NCBI GenBank assembly: GCA_936440205.1
Contig: OW387145.1
Coordinates: 32,801,075-32,865,074 of the forward strand
DNA: 64,000 nt
Direction: 5' to 3'
Source of the DNA: Lepidonotus clava
Taxonomy: Eukaryota > Annelida > Polychaeta > Phyllodocida > Polynoidae
Both the position numbers and the translations under genes were made by a program. Below, in pieces: positions 1 to 13,200 of this stretch (within the stretch, counting starts at the first letter, position 1; every line of letters starts with the position of its first letter). A model generated the notes under the pieces. It was not told where the DNA came from. It worked only from the letters and a program-made list of their open reading frames with translations, and did not search any database.

Positions 1-79
1 CGGTCTCAATGATGAGCCTATGTAAAGTCTATACCAGAAATTGACCATTGAAAAAGCATTAGCCCCCCTCGGGATGGAG

Positions 80-710
80 ATTGACAGCGGTCAAACTGAA
101 TGACATCGACGCCTCAGCATTCGAAGGCCTATAGCGTGTTGGATTGCCGTGTAGTATGATTATGTTAATGAGGGTGATGACGGCGAAGATGGCCGCCCCC
201 GGTTTCCGATCGGAAAGTCAGCCGGGAATGCTCGCCTATTTCGCCTATTTCGCGCGCGTTTCAGTCGACTAAACGCGCCATATAGGTTTATGTCGATATC
301 TTATTGATGTTACCACCTTAATTGAGGAAGAAGGAATCGATATAAACCAGAAAATAAAGAAATTCGTCGCACTATTTTCCATGCGCAATCTCTTCCGGGC
401 GAAGCGCATCTCGCGGATTGACAGTGTCAAACCCCAGCGCCTTGCGTCAGAGGCCAAGATGGCGCGACCCGGTGAACGCGTGTGTAGGTCTTCTCCGCGA
501 ATGACTGCCTTTTACGCCTTAAATCGGCATCGTCAAGCAATATGGAGTATATCTTATGCATTATGAATATCAGGAGCTCCTCCAGGTCGATATAAGAGGC
601 AAAACAATGCCGATATTTACGATCGGCATCGAAGAAAAGGTTAGTGTTCTCCGCGTGCAGGTGAACGATAATAGAGGACAATGGCGGACGGCTCCACTCG
701 CGCTGGCATG
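80..710 (+). promoter_or_regulatory. CpG-rich stretch, possible TACC promoter
   Basis: CpG dinucleotides are much denser here than in the AT-rich sequence that follows. Three motifs resemble the YY1 site found near many animal transcription starts (core AAGATGGCG): GAAGATGGCCGCC near 185, CAAGATGGCGCG near 455 and CAATGGCGGAC near 680. They lie 0.5-1 kb before the first recognisable TACC exon. A promoter is an inference from composition and motifs only; no start site can be proven. Confidence 0.3.
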
Positions 711-1051
711 TGCATCTTCTTGTTTGAAATCCATCGATAATTCGCTCGATAATTCGTATTCATATCCCCATATCTCATCATTCAAGCATTCCTTTTATAT
801 ATAGAAAAAGAAGACAAATAACCCGGGTTTTTTCGGTTTTGTAACCGATATTTTTCTTTCATACCTCAACCTGTGACCTTGTGTCATAATCATTGAGCAA
901 CAGAAAATGAATGATAACATTTCCTTCTCCTAAGTTTAGCACAACTTTCGAATATTAATAATATTCCTCAATAATGAATCAAACATTATCTAACTATCTT
1001 TTCTGTCGCTGAGCAGTGTATGGTTAATGTTTTCCAAGTTTGAAATAGGTT

Positions 1052-1112
1052 TGAATATTCATTTCAATATTTATTTCAATATTTATTTCAATATTCCATT
1101 CAATATTTAATT
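1052..1112. repeat. short AT-rich tandem repeat before a splice site
   Basis: About four to five imperfect copies of a 12-bp unit (TTCAATATTTAT) end some 20 bases before the acceptor of the exon at 1135. It probably contributes to the pyrimidine/AT-rich 3' end of the upstream intron. Confidence 0.7.
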
Positions 1113-1134
1113 CCAAATTTATTTTTACTTGCAG

Positions 1135-1204
1135 TACAAGGGTACGGGACTGACGCGGCAGTCTCTCTACATGAAGTTTGACGAGGTGACCGGTGCGCCA
1201 GCTG
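1135..1204 (+). CDS. TACC: TACC exon a (RQSLYMKFD segment)
   Basis: A 70-nt exon, phase 0 to 1, between TTTACTTGCAG and GTGAGT. It encodes 23 residues including LTRQSLYMKFD, which matches the QSLYLKFDPL segment that precedes the coiled coil in vertebrate TACCs. It opens with a tyrosine codon and contains no convincing start, so at least one upstream exon exists. Confidence 0.85.
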
Positions 1205-4200
1205 GTGAGTACTGAACGAACTACTTGTATCCAGACTCAGTCCTACTCACTAGGGCCACCTAGGTTCTAGTGCATAAACTGACAGGTTCCCAAAATCTAA
1301 CAGAAATGGAATGTTCTCGAGTGATGAAAAACAATTCCAGGATGTATTGAATGTTCCCACATCTGAGAATGAATACTGTTCCTAGATATGTATCATGATC
1401 AATGTCGGTCTTTCCAGATAATAATCTCTTAGCATGGGATAGAATGGGTATGTTGGTAGGATTCATGGGGGGGGGGGGGGTTAAGTCAGAACGAAACACA
1501 TAATTATATTCTTTTGATATTACATAAAGCCGATTTACCTTTCTACATGTCACACAATGTTTTCCATATTCTTATCATATATACCCTTATCAAGTATGTA
1601 GCTGGAGCAGTGATGCACAGTGAAAACGTTAGGGCCGCGCCATGCGCCTTTTCACACATTAAAAACTAAGATATCTCATTGAATTTTTAAACAGTGCGCC
1701 AAAGAAACATTGACAATTTTTTATGACATAAAAATGTACTTTAAAAAAGCGCAATTCGTTGATAATTTGCCTCATTTCACTCAGTAAGGAGTGCGCCATT
1801 GTCGCATACCATTTTTTCTGACATAATCACTGGATGTAGTGACATTAAAGCCTACAGAGCCCACCCCTCCATGCTAGGGTCACCATTCACCCAAATATAT
1901 AGACTATACAGGCCGACCTCCTTTATAGTGCATTAAGGTCAACGTAAACTGACCTCAGAGCCCACCCTGACCAGGGAACCATCAAACGGCCTCTCTAGGC
2001 CTATGGTTGATCCCCAGAGGCGGTAAAGGGGTCGGGTTTAGGCCCATTTAGGCTCCCTAGGCGAGGGGTATCCATCTAATGCAGCCATCTGTTATCCCCC
2101 ATTGTAGGCCTAGGCTTCAGTCAATGGGGCGTTGGCCTAAGGGAGTCCTAAAAGGAATTCGAGGAATGCTAAAAATATGTTCAAGTTTGGACATATATTT
2201 CGAAGAACGAGGCTAGAAACGTGTATCTTCTGATGCTACCGCTTCAAGTAAAAAAAATTAAAAAAAATATTTAAAAAAAAGTTTGGGCATACATAATTTA
2301 TATATGCTGGAAGATTGGAATAATAGCAATAGTAAACTGATTATTTTGGTTTTTATCAAAGCCAGGCGTAAGTAAAGACGTAAGCTTTGCACAGCAGTAT
2401 TCAAATGTAGATTTCAGGATGTTTTATGGTCGTTCTGAAATAGAAAAGAGTACCAGAGGTTGTTTAAAAGCTTAGTGCACCTAACTTTGTTGGAAGAATT
2501 CCAAGCCAAGGAACGACAGATTTATTTTGCCCTGAGGATCCTGTATATATAGGCCTATGCACCTTTCATGTTTGTGGCATAAACAGCATACCTGTTCCAC
2601 GTGTTACAGTAACAATAGAGATCTTACCTATATAAACACCTGTCTGTTTCTGTAGAGAGGACAACTTACCTGTTCCAAAAATTATGTTATTACAATAAGA
2701 GATATGTTGATCAAAGCCTACGACTAGAGAAATAACGTGGGTAGAAGACAGGGAAACTAAACAAAAAGATGCCTGTCAGAGATTTTCAAACGCAGAATTG
2801 ACCAAATTACAGGGATAAAACCTGGAAAACAGTAAGAAAAATGACACTGACATGTTCCGTCGGACAGGGAAAACTTAAGGAATTCATAAGGAATTTGAAA
2901 TTAAGATTTCATGGCTCACCCTATGTAAGATCTAATTACAAAGGGGATTTTGTAAAAGCTCTCACAGACTAAAATATTCCTTTCTCTCGTGTATACTGCT
3001 ACACAATGGGTAAATACTGTGTTGTACTGCTTGACAACAAAGGCCGCGAAAATGGTAAAGTTCACATGTGATATTTTGATGGATCATAGGTGCTCCTAAA
3101 TTTAGAAAAGGTGGCTATTTGAAGCTAGCAGGGGATACAAAACTGTCAAATTAGTGGATTCAAATTAGCTAGTACAGAAAATAAAGCGTACCTGAAGAAA
3201 AATTCCAGGTGTAAATATCAACCTAATTTCACTTGACCTATTGCCACTACCCTTTCTGCCTCTAACAATGGATAACAATAATGGGAATGACACACTGGCA
3301 TGAGGTCAGCGCCTAATTGTAATTTCGCATTGAACAGCTGACGTTATAATACCATTTAGGAACAGGGAACGGGTGCACTGCATGGACTCGGTTCCCATGC
3401 ACTGAATGGAGCCTGCCAGTAGTGTGCTGCTGATCTGGGAGGGTGGTATTGATTTATACCGGGAGGTAATAGAGGAAACCACGGGCTCACAGCTAGTACT
3501 AACAGCCACTAGTTGGCGCGGCAAGCGACCAACCACTCTGCCACGGCTCACTCTCCTGGTACTGGTTACTGAATGGGGCGCTGAGCGGGCGGCTCCGGAG
3601 AGAACGCCATGTGCCCGGGCCTGGCAGTGGTGGTAGACCGTAGTTACGTCCAAGTCTGCTAGCTGTTCAATCTATTATGCAAGAGGAGTCTAGGTCATGA
3701 AAGGACTAACAGTGGTGGCTGCATGTGTCCGTCCTTGGCGTACACTGTAGTTCCACCCAAGTCCGTTAGTCGCTCAAACTGGACTAATACGCTTGTGACT
3801 AGGTCGTGGAAGGACTATCCTCGGCGTCATTGGCGTCGGGCAAGTCTGAGCGGAGCAAGCGACGGTTTCCCGACCCCCGCTACAGCCGCCAACTAGTACT
3901 ACTACTCACTCAGTCAGTGTGTGGACGCCAGGGTCAGACACAGGAGGAAAGAGGCGGGGCTCACTGCCTACCTACTGGAGTTATTGTGCCTTAAGGTTTG
4001 TGATATTAACCTTGGAAAAATCACATGTGGAGAGAAAACTCATGGTACTGTTGCTAGGATATTGAGTGGTGTGATCACCTGGAGGATAAGGAGCTTGGAG
4101 CTTAACTGCCTTGCTTACAGGAGGAGGATTCCATCGCGTTTGTGTACCTGGCAGCTCTTGGACTGTCAGACCAAGCTTTAAGGTAAGCGATGGCTGTCAG

Positions 4201-7200
4201 TGTTTTTGGTAGTGGAGTGATGTTTAGATGGGTTAGTTGCCGATGGAGGTGGGTGGGGGGACTGTTGTTGGTAATGCCATGGAGTTATTGTTAGATCTCA
4301 TAAATATTCAGGACCTGTGCTGAACGTTCCTCCTGGGTCTGTCATGATACTGTGATAGGGGTGGCGTGCATGCATGTTGTTAGGCTTGTCATAGTCAATG
4401 GTAAGGGTTGTTAGTCAATAGAGATGGTTATTAGTCAGTGGGGGGGTAATTTCATGAGCCTGATTCAGGTCACTCTAGTTAGTTATAGTGTAAGTCAGTG
4501 CGATCAGCTGTTGCCTGAGATAAACATGCAGAGCATAAACAACACCAGCTTGGCACATTATAGGCCTACCACATAAGATCAGCCTATACGTTACAATCAA
4601 CTTACCACAATTGCAGCGATCAGAATGAATATATATGTACCAGCCCATACCAAGTGCTAGATCTCATGAGATGTTACTGGTCGTTATGTGCACGTTATGT
4701 GACTATACAGTGCCTACATGAACATGCAACTGACCTCCCTTAGGCGTAAATTAGGGATAATGTCAGCTCTAGGCCTAGATAATGCTGTAATACCCACCAC
4801 TCTACAGTGGTCACCTCCTATCTACACACTACCTCTAAGGGTGCTTATAACAAAGTGGATAGCTTTGATGGTAGATTAAGATAAGGATATACATTGGCAC
4901 CTTTCATTGGTGACTTGGAATATAGATGTTTTTTGTATTATGACTTTCAGAGTTGGTCAGAGTGTTCGAGTCCCTGACTTAGTCAGGAATTTCCCAGTAC
5001 GCAATGTAACTGACTGTACCTACCAATCAATAAAGGATCTTGGATCAGATCCGCCTTGAGTTAAAAGGTCCTGTATTGGCATTGGGAACTGAAAAACATC
5101 TGAAGCCATGAATATTCATCAGGGATGTTTTCAAAGGGTTTCAGAGAATCACTGCTTTTTGTTCGAGTCGGGAACTAGTCCAAACCAGGAATCTCGTTTT
5201 AATATGTTGGCGAATGAGAGAAGGCCCTGGAAATACTTGTTGTTTTCGTCAAAATCATTGATTTAAGTCAATACTTTTAGTCATAATCCAGACACATACT
5301 AGCCGTTTATACTTTGATAATAAGTCTGTAATTGAGGGTTAAATTCAGTTTGAACAGAAATTAAATTGCACATATGTGTCACCAGCTGCAACTCCATAAT
5401 AATACCCTTATAAGTCCTTCATGCAATGTGCCCTGCAAAACTAGAAGTGTAATGTGATTATAATCCCACCCTTACACAAACTCTGCAGTTCCCCATGTGG
5501 TTTAAATCCCCTGCTCCAACTGCGCCAATCTGTTCAAAATGCCCATTTAAGTGGACTGACTTGTGTGGGTGTTGTATAATAAGCTGACTTCTGTGTATAG
5601 GGCAATGTGATTGTCAATGTGCTGGTTACGACCTGACCACCTGTGTGCACATATCAGCTGAGGTGTAAAAAGAACTAGCCTGATTTGCCCTGGCCTCCCT
5701 CCCCATATAGTCCACCATATGCCATGTTTACTAGCAACTGGCTGTGTTAGATCTTAGGGAATGTATGTGTACATGCCCGAGTTCCCAACTTATTAAACTG
5801 GATCATTGGCTTATGGTTCAACATCAATTAAAACCCATTGAAATTTTCCATTTGGATTTTTTTTATAGATTCTATTAATTCTTTAGTCATGTCCAGGCAT
5901 GTTTACTGGATGGGGTAGTTAAATGCCTAAGGGCAGAGTTAAGTGAAAAGGCCTTGAGTTGACCCTTTAAACGGTTGAGGATAATCCATAAGGAAAGCAG
6001 GCTTATAGTAGTAAGTGAATTCCACTTATTCAAAATCACTGAGAGGGATAACAAGAGGTTAACGGTGAATCGCAGACTTAGCATTACTTAAAGGGTCCGG
6101 CCCGAGGGCGTAGAGGCTGTGACAAGTAAAATCAGAAACAACAATAATAAAAAGTAGATATGTCAACAGTAGAACAGGGTCATGCACTTTTTGGGCCGTT
6201 TTGTACCCACCCCTGTGCACCGTCTACTTTATAGGTGTTAAGCCTCCATTTAGGGATATTGTAGTGGATATTAATATTATATTCCGGACTGCATAACATA
6301 TACGATTGAGCGGTTGATAAAACGTATTATTTTATAGTTAATACTATACACTTCTCAGAACTATGCATCGACTAATGTTTAAAGTTCCTGCCATTTTGAA
6401 AACAATTAGAATCAATACGTTTTCGAATGGATAAGTGGATTCCTATTGATTTTTAATTGATTGGTCTATTCAAACACACTCCTGCAATGCATGGCAATGC
6501 ATGGGAATACCCGTTCAATGCTCCAAACTATTGTATTGCTATTAAAAAAACACTCCACAATGTAGCGTGATTTTAAAGTAGTTACATTGCAAGACGGCGA
6601 ATACACACAATACATACATATACATAAGTATGACTGTATCACTGTATGTAGTAAAATGTTGTTAGCAATGAAGCAGTGTTTACTGTCGTCGTATTACTAA
6701 CCTCTATAGGCCTACTGCTGGAAGATCATACTTGTATGTAGTGGTTTTTGAAAAAAAAAAAGCAGTAGGCATAGCATGATTTTTGTATATATTAATTATG
6801 TATTTCCGCATCAAGAAAAGCACATGATTGTATGTGATGATGTTTGATCAATAAAAAAAATAAATAAAAAAAATGATATATTCCAGAACTATTACACACA
6901 CTCCCAATCCCATCCAGTGATAACTCAAAAAACTGCCCAGGGCACTTAAACAGATTGAAGCGATCCAGAGTCAAATATTGCTACCAAAAGGTTTTGCCCC
7001 TTGCTCAGGAGTACTTGACCCTACTCGCGCAATGTCAACAAGATCACGTGCCCCGAGCCCCCATATCACACCCCATGAGTGGTAGTGTACTTTGGTTACC
7101 ATGGAAACCCAAAGAGGACTGACACGTGTAAACAGTTGGCTGGGTTTTAGGGTTGGGACGTTCTATTAGAACTGCCTAGAAGAACGCTCTGGGTAATGTT

Positions 7201-10200
7201 GTTGATCTTATTGAGTAATGGTGGGTTTTTTTTTGTATATTCTCCTCTGATTATGAGTTTATTTAAAATATGTCGTTTGATAATAAATGGGATACTGTTG
7301 ATATAATATTCATTTGATATTTGTGTACTAGATTTATTTCAGGGGCCTACATACTTAAGGTTACAACATAAAGAAAATTTCTTTTAATCTTGTTTGAGAA
7401 GAAGAGATTTACATTTCTGTATGTCCCCTAGAGTAATTATTTGAAGCAGAAAGAATATATTCTAAATGTTCCTCTGTAAATTAAAGCAAGGTGCATTTCA
7501 AGATTGCTTATTACTTCACCTTTGGCATATCATACATTAAATAGTAATGGGCAGGGAATAGAAGCCATGTCCATTTGGAAAAACCTCCGTCACTAAGAAT
7601 AGCATCTATTTTAGTCTCGATCCAAGTTTTGCCGGTGCTTACCACACATGAAAACAAATTTCATTTTGCTGCGCATGGAACAATGAACGCTGGAAACCAC
7701 GTCATAGATATTAATTTGTTGATACAAAAATGCAATACAAGAAGGTAGGAGATTAATTTTTGAACAGGTTGACGTTGGGGATCACTGTTTTAATCCATTA
7801 GAATTCTTTTGTTAGCTTCAATCGCGTTTTAGAATCAGGGGATGTTTACCAGAGGCCGTAGCCAAAGGCGTTGCACTATGTTTAGCCAGCTAATTGATTT
7901 GTGGTATTTACTTGCCGGCCTGTGGGATTCTGTTTCTATTTTGATTGAGGCGAGCGGACCTTACTGTCAAAGAAAACATAAATACTTTTTTCCTGGAACA
8001 TTGAAACCAAAGAACCGCTTTGCCTTTTTATGTGGAAAAAGAACCATTTTGGGTTCAATCAGTTCTGCTTCGTCACACAAAAGAATTTCAATGAAATTGA
8101 GAATCGACCAATACTCTTTGTGTCCAATTTGGATGGACTGCCTTGGTATTGTGGCTGTGCAAAATTTCCACCCGCTGAATTTGAATGAGTAACTCTTTAT
8201 GGGTTGGGAGCACAAGGAACTGCTCAATTGTTATTGATGCATGTTTCCTGTACTTTGGGTGGTGTTGGTCCACTCAAATGCCATCGCGCACTCCAGGGCA
8301 ATGGAATCAGTGAGTGCGTAAGCATGCATGCCAGTTGTCAAATTGGCGTTGTATTGGCGAACACATTCACAGTGGCACTATAAATATGACCCATAGACAG
8401 ATTGCATATTTATGAACAATAACTGCTTTGCTGTTGCTTCGTGTAATTCTGAACATCTTGGGAAACATTCGATGATAAGGCAGTGTACATACCCATAAAG
8501 ATACATCTCATATATGTCTGTGGCATGACGTAAAAAAGGATGAAGGATAATTAGGAACACAGTATCATTTTTGTCTGTGTCATAAAATTACAAGTCTTTG
8601 TAATACAACACAGGGCATGGGGAACCGCCCATAACCCTATGCGTGTCATTGTTGCATGTATAGACCATAAACACGTCATTTAATATGCGTGGCCTAGATT
8701 CTGAGTAGGTGTATAACACGAGGTCATGTCATAGTCAAAGGGGACCTGAGCTGCTCTATGCAGACTGAGTAGGACCAGATACCCTACACTGACAATGATT
8801 CACTCAATTTTACCAGGCCTTATAGTGTCACATAGTCGACTCCCTATTATGACCCATTATAACAGCATGGTCCTAATGGTGTTGGAACATAGATTAGGTA
8901 ATATGATGTAATGAAATGTAGAAGCAGCACTCAAGCCATTAATTAATCCTAACAATGTAAAGGCCAACCGGGTCAACTGCCTACAGCAGCCTATGCATGC
9001 ATTAATTATAACAACCCATAATCACTGTGCCATAGATAAGATATTATTAACCCATATTACATTGCCAAAGATAATCTCTTGCCCCACATTAAATTGGCAC
9101 AGATAAGATATCACTGCAAAATGCCAGAACCAATTATTAATCAACCCCGATGTGCTCGGAAACCCCCAAGGGTATCCCCTGGTTATCTCTATATCTGGGC
9201 ATCAGTGATAAATAAGATTATGAGCAGCTCAGAGGACCATAAAGTGTAACCACAGCGCCTCATCAGGCATCAAACGAGCAGCTCACCCAGCCTACTGGAG
9301 TGACCCACATTGCCTCTCCCAGGAGGTGAGTAGACTGTAGTTACATCCAAGTCCGCTAGCCGCTCAAAACTACCAAGAAAGAGAGAGCTAGGTCATGGAA
9401 GGACTATTGGGTGAGCAGCTCAAAGCTGGCCTCCAGGGGGATGTCGTGTCGTTCACGCCTGAGTGATTCATGGACCAGTGCCATGTTCAGGATGGGTGGG
9501 GGTTGGGGGTTGGTAGGGTGGAAAGGTTGGGGGGCAGGTGGGTGGGTAGGGGGGTGATGATTACCCCTGACAGCTTCATTCCTCCAGGGGATCCTCCCGG
9601 AGGTCAGTGCATGATCGGGTCAGTTTCCTTGCAGTATATTAGGTACAGGCTTTGGTGCCTTATTTTTTGGGCTGCACGTATTGAGATGTGTTGGCTATAC
9701 AAGGCACTCTACCTGAATGTGTCTTTACATAATTATTGTAGTGTCACACAAAATGCATTCCGTTGTGTATAAGAAAATACAGATTACTATCCTCAGTGGC
9801 AAATTTAAATGTTGCGGAATTTTACTGAGTTTTTGTGTAAGTTTCAGGGTTTATTGCTTTATCACAATTAGAGAATTGTTACTTTGATCCCTGCACAAAG
9901 TTCTTTTAAAACGTGTATAGTTATTATGCGTGTCTGCCTAATTTGATACTAGTCGACATGATACCAGGCTTTGTTATGCACCTGTTTTATGGAGCCTATA
10001 GTTGTACCGAGCCTAAAGGCCAAGCCTAAATCAGACGCAGCATGTAGGCCTGTACGCTCTTTTTGCTGTCCTTAAATCATTGATTCCCTGATCGATAGCG
10101 TTGCGAAGGGAGTGGCTCCACAGAAAGCCTACATTCAATACCTCACCTGTGAACATAACGTATCTAGGCCATTCTGGTTATGAATGATCAATGTACACAG

Positions 10201-13200
10201 GCCTATCGTTGTCCAAAATATGAGTACACAAGCTCATGTTCTGAAACAGCTATTTTCTAGGCCTCACTGTTTGCAAAATCATCAATATACCTGGGCCTAT
10301 CGTTGTCCAAAATATACCTAGACAAGCCCATGTTTTGAAACTATTTTCTAGGCCTCACTGTTTGCAAAATTATCGATATACCTGGGCCTGTCGTCTAAAA
10401 TATACGTAAACAAAGCCCATGCTTTGAGACTATTTTCAAGGCTTCAATGTTTGCAAAACCAGCAGTTATACATAGTTAAGTCAGCTGTTATTTTCACAGT
10501 ACCTGCACTGGTTGAAAGAGAGGAGTGAAATATGAGATTATCTCAGTGCAGTTGGTGCAGTTTTACTTTCATGTGGTATTTGCCAGAGGTGCTCAGAACA
10601 TAGGAAAGCCTAAAAAGGAGGGTTTTTTTTGGCATGACGCCAGGTGTATATTTAGGATCAGATTTCTAGGTTCTTATCGATAAGGGTCACCTCTGCTAGG
10701 ATGATTGTAGGAATGAAAGGGAAGACGGTCTTGACGTAGTCACGTGATACCAAGGTCGTTAAGTGCATTCCTACCGTACTGTATGCCTGTACACGTATTT
10801 CCCTGTTCTGGCCTAGTAAGACCAAGGCATACGGTTTGGTTAGTTTTAAAATAGTGTATGATGATAAGGTAGAAAAGTATTCCCCATATCTCAGTTACAT
10901 GATAACTCATTAGAATACTGGATATATTTGGTACCAGTTCTTTATCAGGAAAGTATTGTTCCCTCGTGACTTGTACATTGAATAGGGCCTACAGCAAACC
11001 TACTGTAATTCCATTACATTATAGGTTGGAATTATATTAAGTGTTACAATTGACCAAAGTCTAAGATCTATCCTGTGAGTTTGTATCACGTCACAATGAC
11101 AATGATAATAGATGTTACTACATCCATTAATCAAAATGAGTACAGGACCCTCTATGTTTAATCAAGCGCGGGTAGACCTGCGTATTAGCTGTAATCTTCC
11201 ACACTAAAAGCAGGCGTTATTCGAACAGGAAGCTATTGGAATAAAGCTGTTAGTTCTCCACACACCCCATTACATTGTCTTTCATCTAGGCTTTCCCCAG
11301 TAATGACCTTAACACTTAATGTGAACGCAGATATTTTCGCATGTACTAATTCTAGCGGCTTCAATGTAAAAGGCCAATTTGAGTGGATTTAGATTTACGT
11401 TGTACGAATAAAAAGATCATAATGAAAATCAACATAAGCCTACTTTTGATAGGTTCATAAAAATATCATATTTATGCGGACATTTTACAAAACGAAGTAC
11501 GCGAAATATGAACAGGGTAAATATAAAAACATTTATAAATACAATATCCAATCTGCTCCCAGGCAACTTCCCATGCAATAACCTTAGCATTAAGCAACAT
11601 TACAATACCCCAAAGCATCCTACATGCCATAGAATCCCAGTGACAATATCAATGTATTCACCATATTCCTTAATATTCCCCGAACTGAGTTCAAAGGAGC
11701 TTTTGGTGGATGGTTTATGGTTTCCCCATCTTTAGTGGCTGTTGCCCGCGCCATAGCCCCATTCCCTACACTACTCATGGACTCCCCCGAGGCGACCGTC
11801 CGACCTCTGTGGTCACCTCAATGATTCATAGACGACTGTCTGGTCAAATGGATAGGAGGGGAGGGATGGGGGCCATAAAGTGAAATGAATTCATACTGGC
11901 ATCATATTGAATATATTCCATTCATATGGGATTTTTATATAGAATATATGTGTATGGATTGTATGATGTTCCAATATTTTTTTTTTTTTATTCAGGGTCG
12001 TATTCATAGTCGGAATATCATAACTGAGTTGCTCGAATATTTCTGCTGCGAGATATCACCATGCGTGGTATCCTAAGACGAATTGAAACAATATAAGTAG
12101 GCATAAAATTGCATTTTCAGATAGAAATCTCGTTAATGACGAGTTATTAATGCGTTAGTACTTTCCCCATTAACTAAATGGTTAATGTTAACGCCATGGT
12201 GCATTTAAAACCAATGACAGACAATGTAATTATCTCAAGATGGCGTATTAAATTCTTTCACTATCCTACGCCTCTACCAGTCACTAGTAATTAAGACCTC
12301 ATTTACTGCAGTTGCCATTTTAGGATCCCACCCTATGTTTTAACCACCTTAACGACCTTGCGAGTCGCTCACGGTTAATATGGCCGCTGCCTGCTGGTGC
12401 TGGTTAACCCTGGAGGAAGGTCTAACCGTGGAGGAACAGGCTGTCAGGTCCCTTGTGTATCTCCCCGGAGAGGCTGGTTGAGGAGACAGGCCTAATATAC
12501 ACTAGGTGAATTTCTTAGGGTTGTTCATTGGCGATTTGGTTGTGCTCAAAGTGTGAAAATTGAGTATATCAGTTTACACTGGATGAATTTCTTAGGGTTG
12601 TCATACGCGATTTGACGTATACTTTTTGCACTCTGCTATATTTTCGCTCATCTAGTGCTGAAAGAGAATTTTCATGGTATATCACAAATTTCACGCATTT
12701 TGTGGTCATTTCTTTATGATTCATTTTACATTATATTCTTTTACCCAAGATATATAACTACGCACATTTAGAGCAGTGCACGAATTGCGCGAAATTATGA
12801 ACAGCGCGAAAATAAATACGTCCTCTAGATCCGCGTTGCTGAAAAAACAAGAGAGAGAAAAACAGCGCGCCAAAACATAGCTTTCTATCGTGAATATTTC
12901 TGGACAAATTATTAGTTGATTCCTGGAACGTTTAAATGTATATGACATGACATTGTATGGTAAGGAACTAGATTCTCTAAAAAAAAAAGTGTAATGTACT
13001 TTCTTTCTAACAGGCATTGTTTTAGGGCTAATCACCCTATGTCGCCCAGAATTCCTCCCAGTGTGAATCGACTCTTTTGGTAAAGAGGGATGAGAGAGTA
13101 GGGACCAAGTCTAGAACCAGGTTCTTTTTTTTACACATACGTCAGAGTCACCAGACACAGAGTCTGGGGCATGAGGCTGGAGACTGCGTAGTATAGCGCT

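Noticed and set aside
4121-4182. Exon-like block between TTGCTTACAG and GTAAGC, reading EEDSIAFVYLAALGLSDQAL
   Set aside because: It has good splice borders, but its 62 nt would shift the frame between the exons at 1135 and 25427 and the peptide resembles no TACC segment. It could be an untested alternative exon.
7842-8192. 116-codon plus-strand frame in the large intron
   Set aside because: No recognisable domain; overlapping open frames on the other strand suggest chance.
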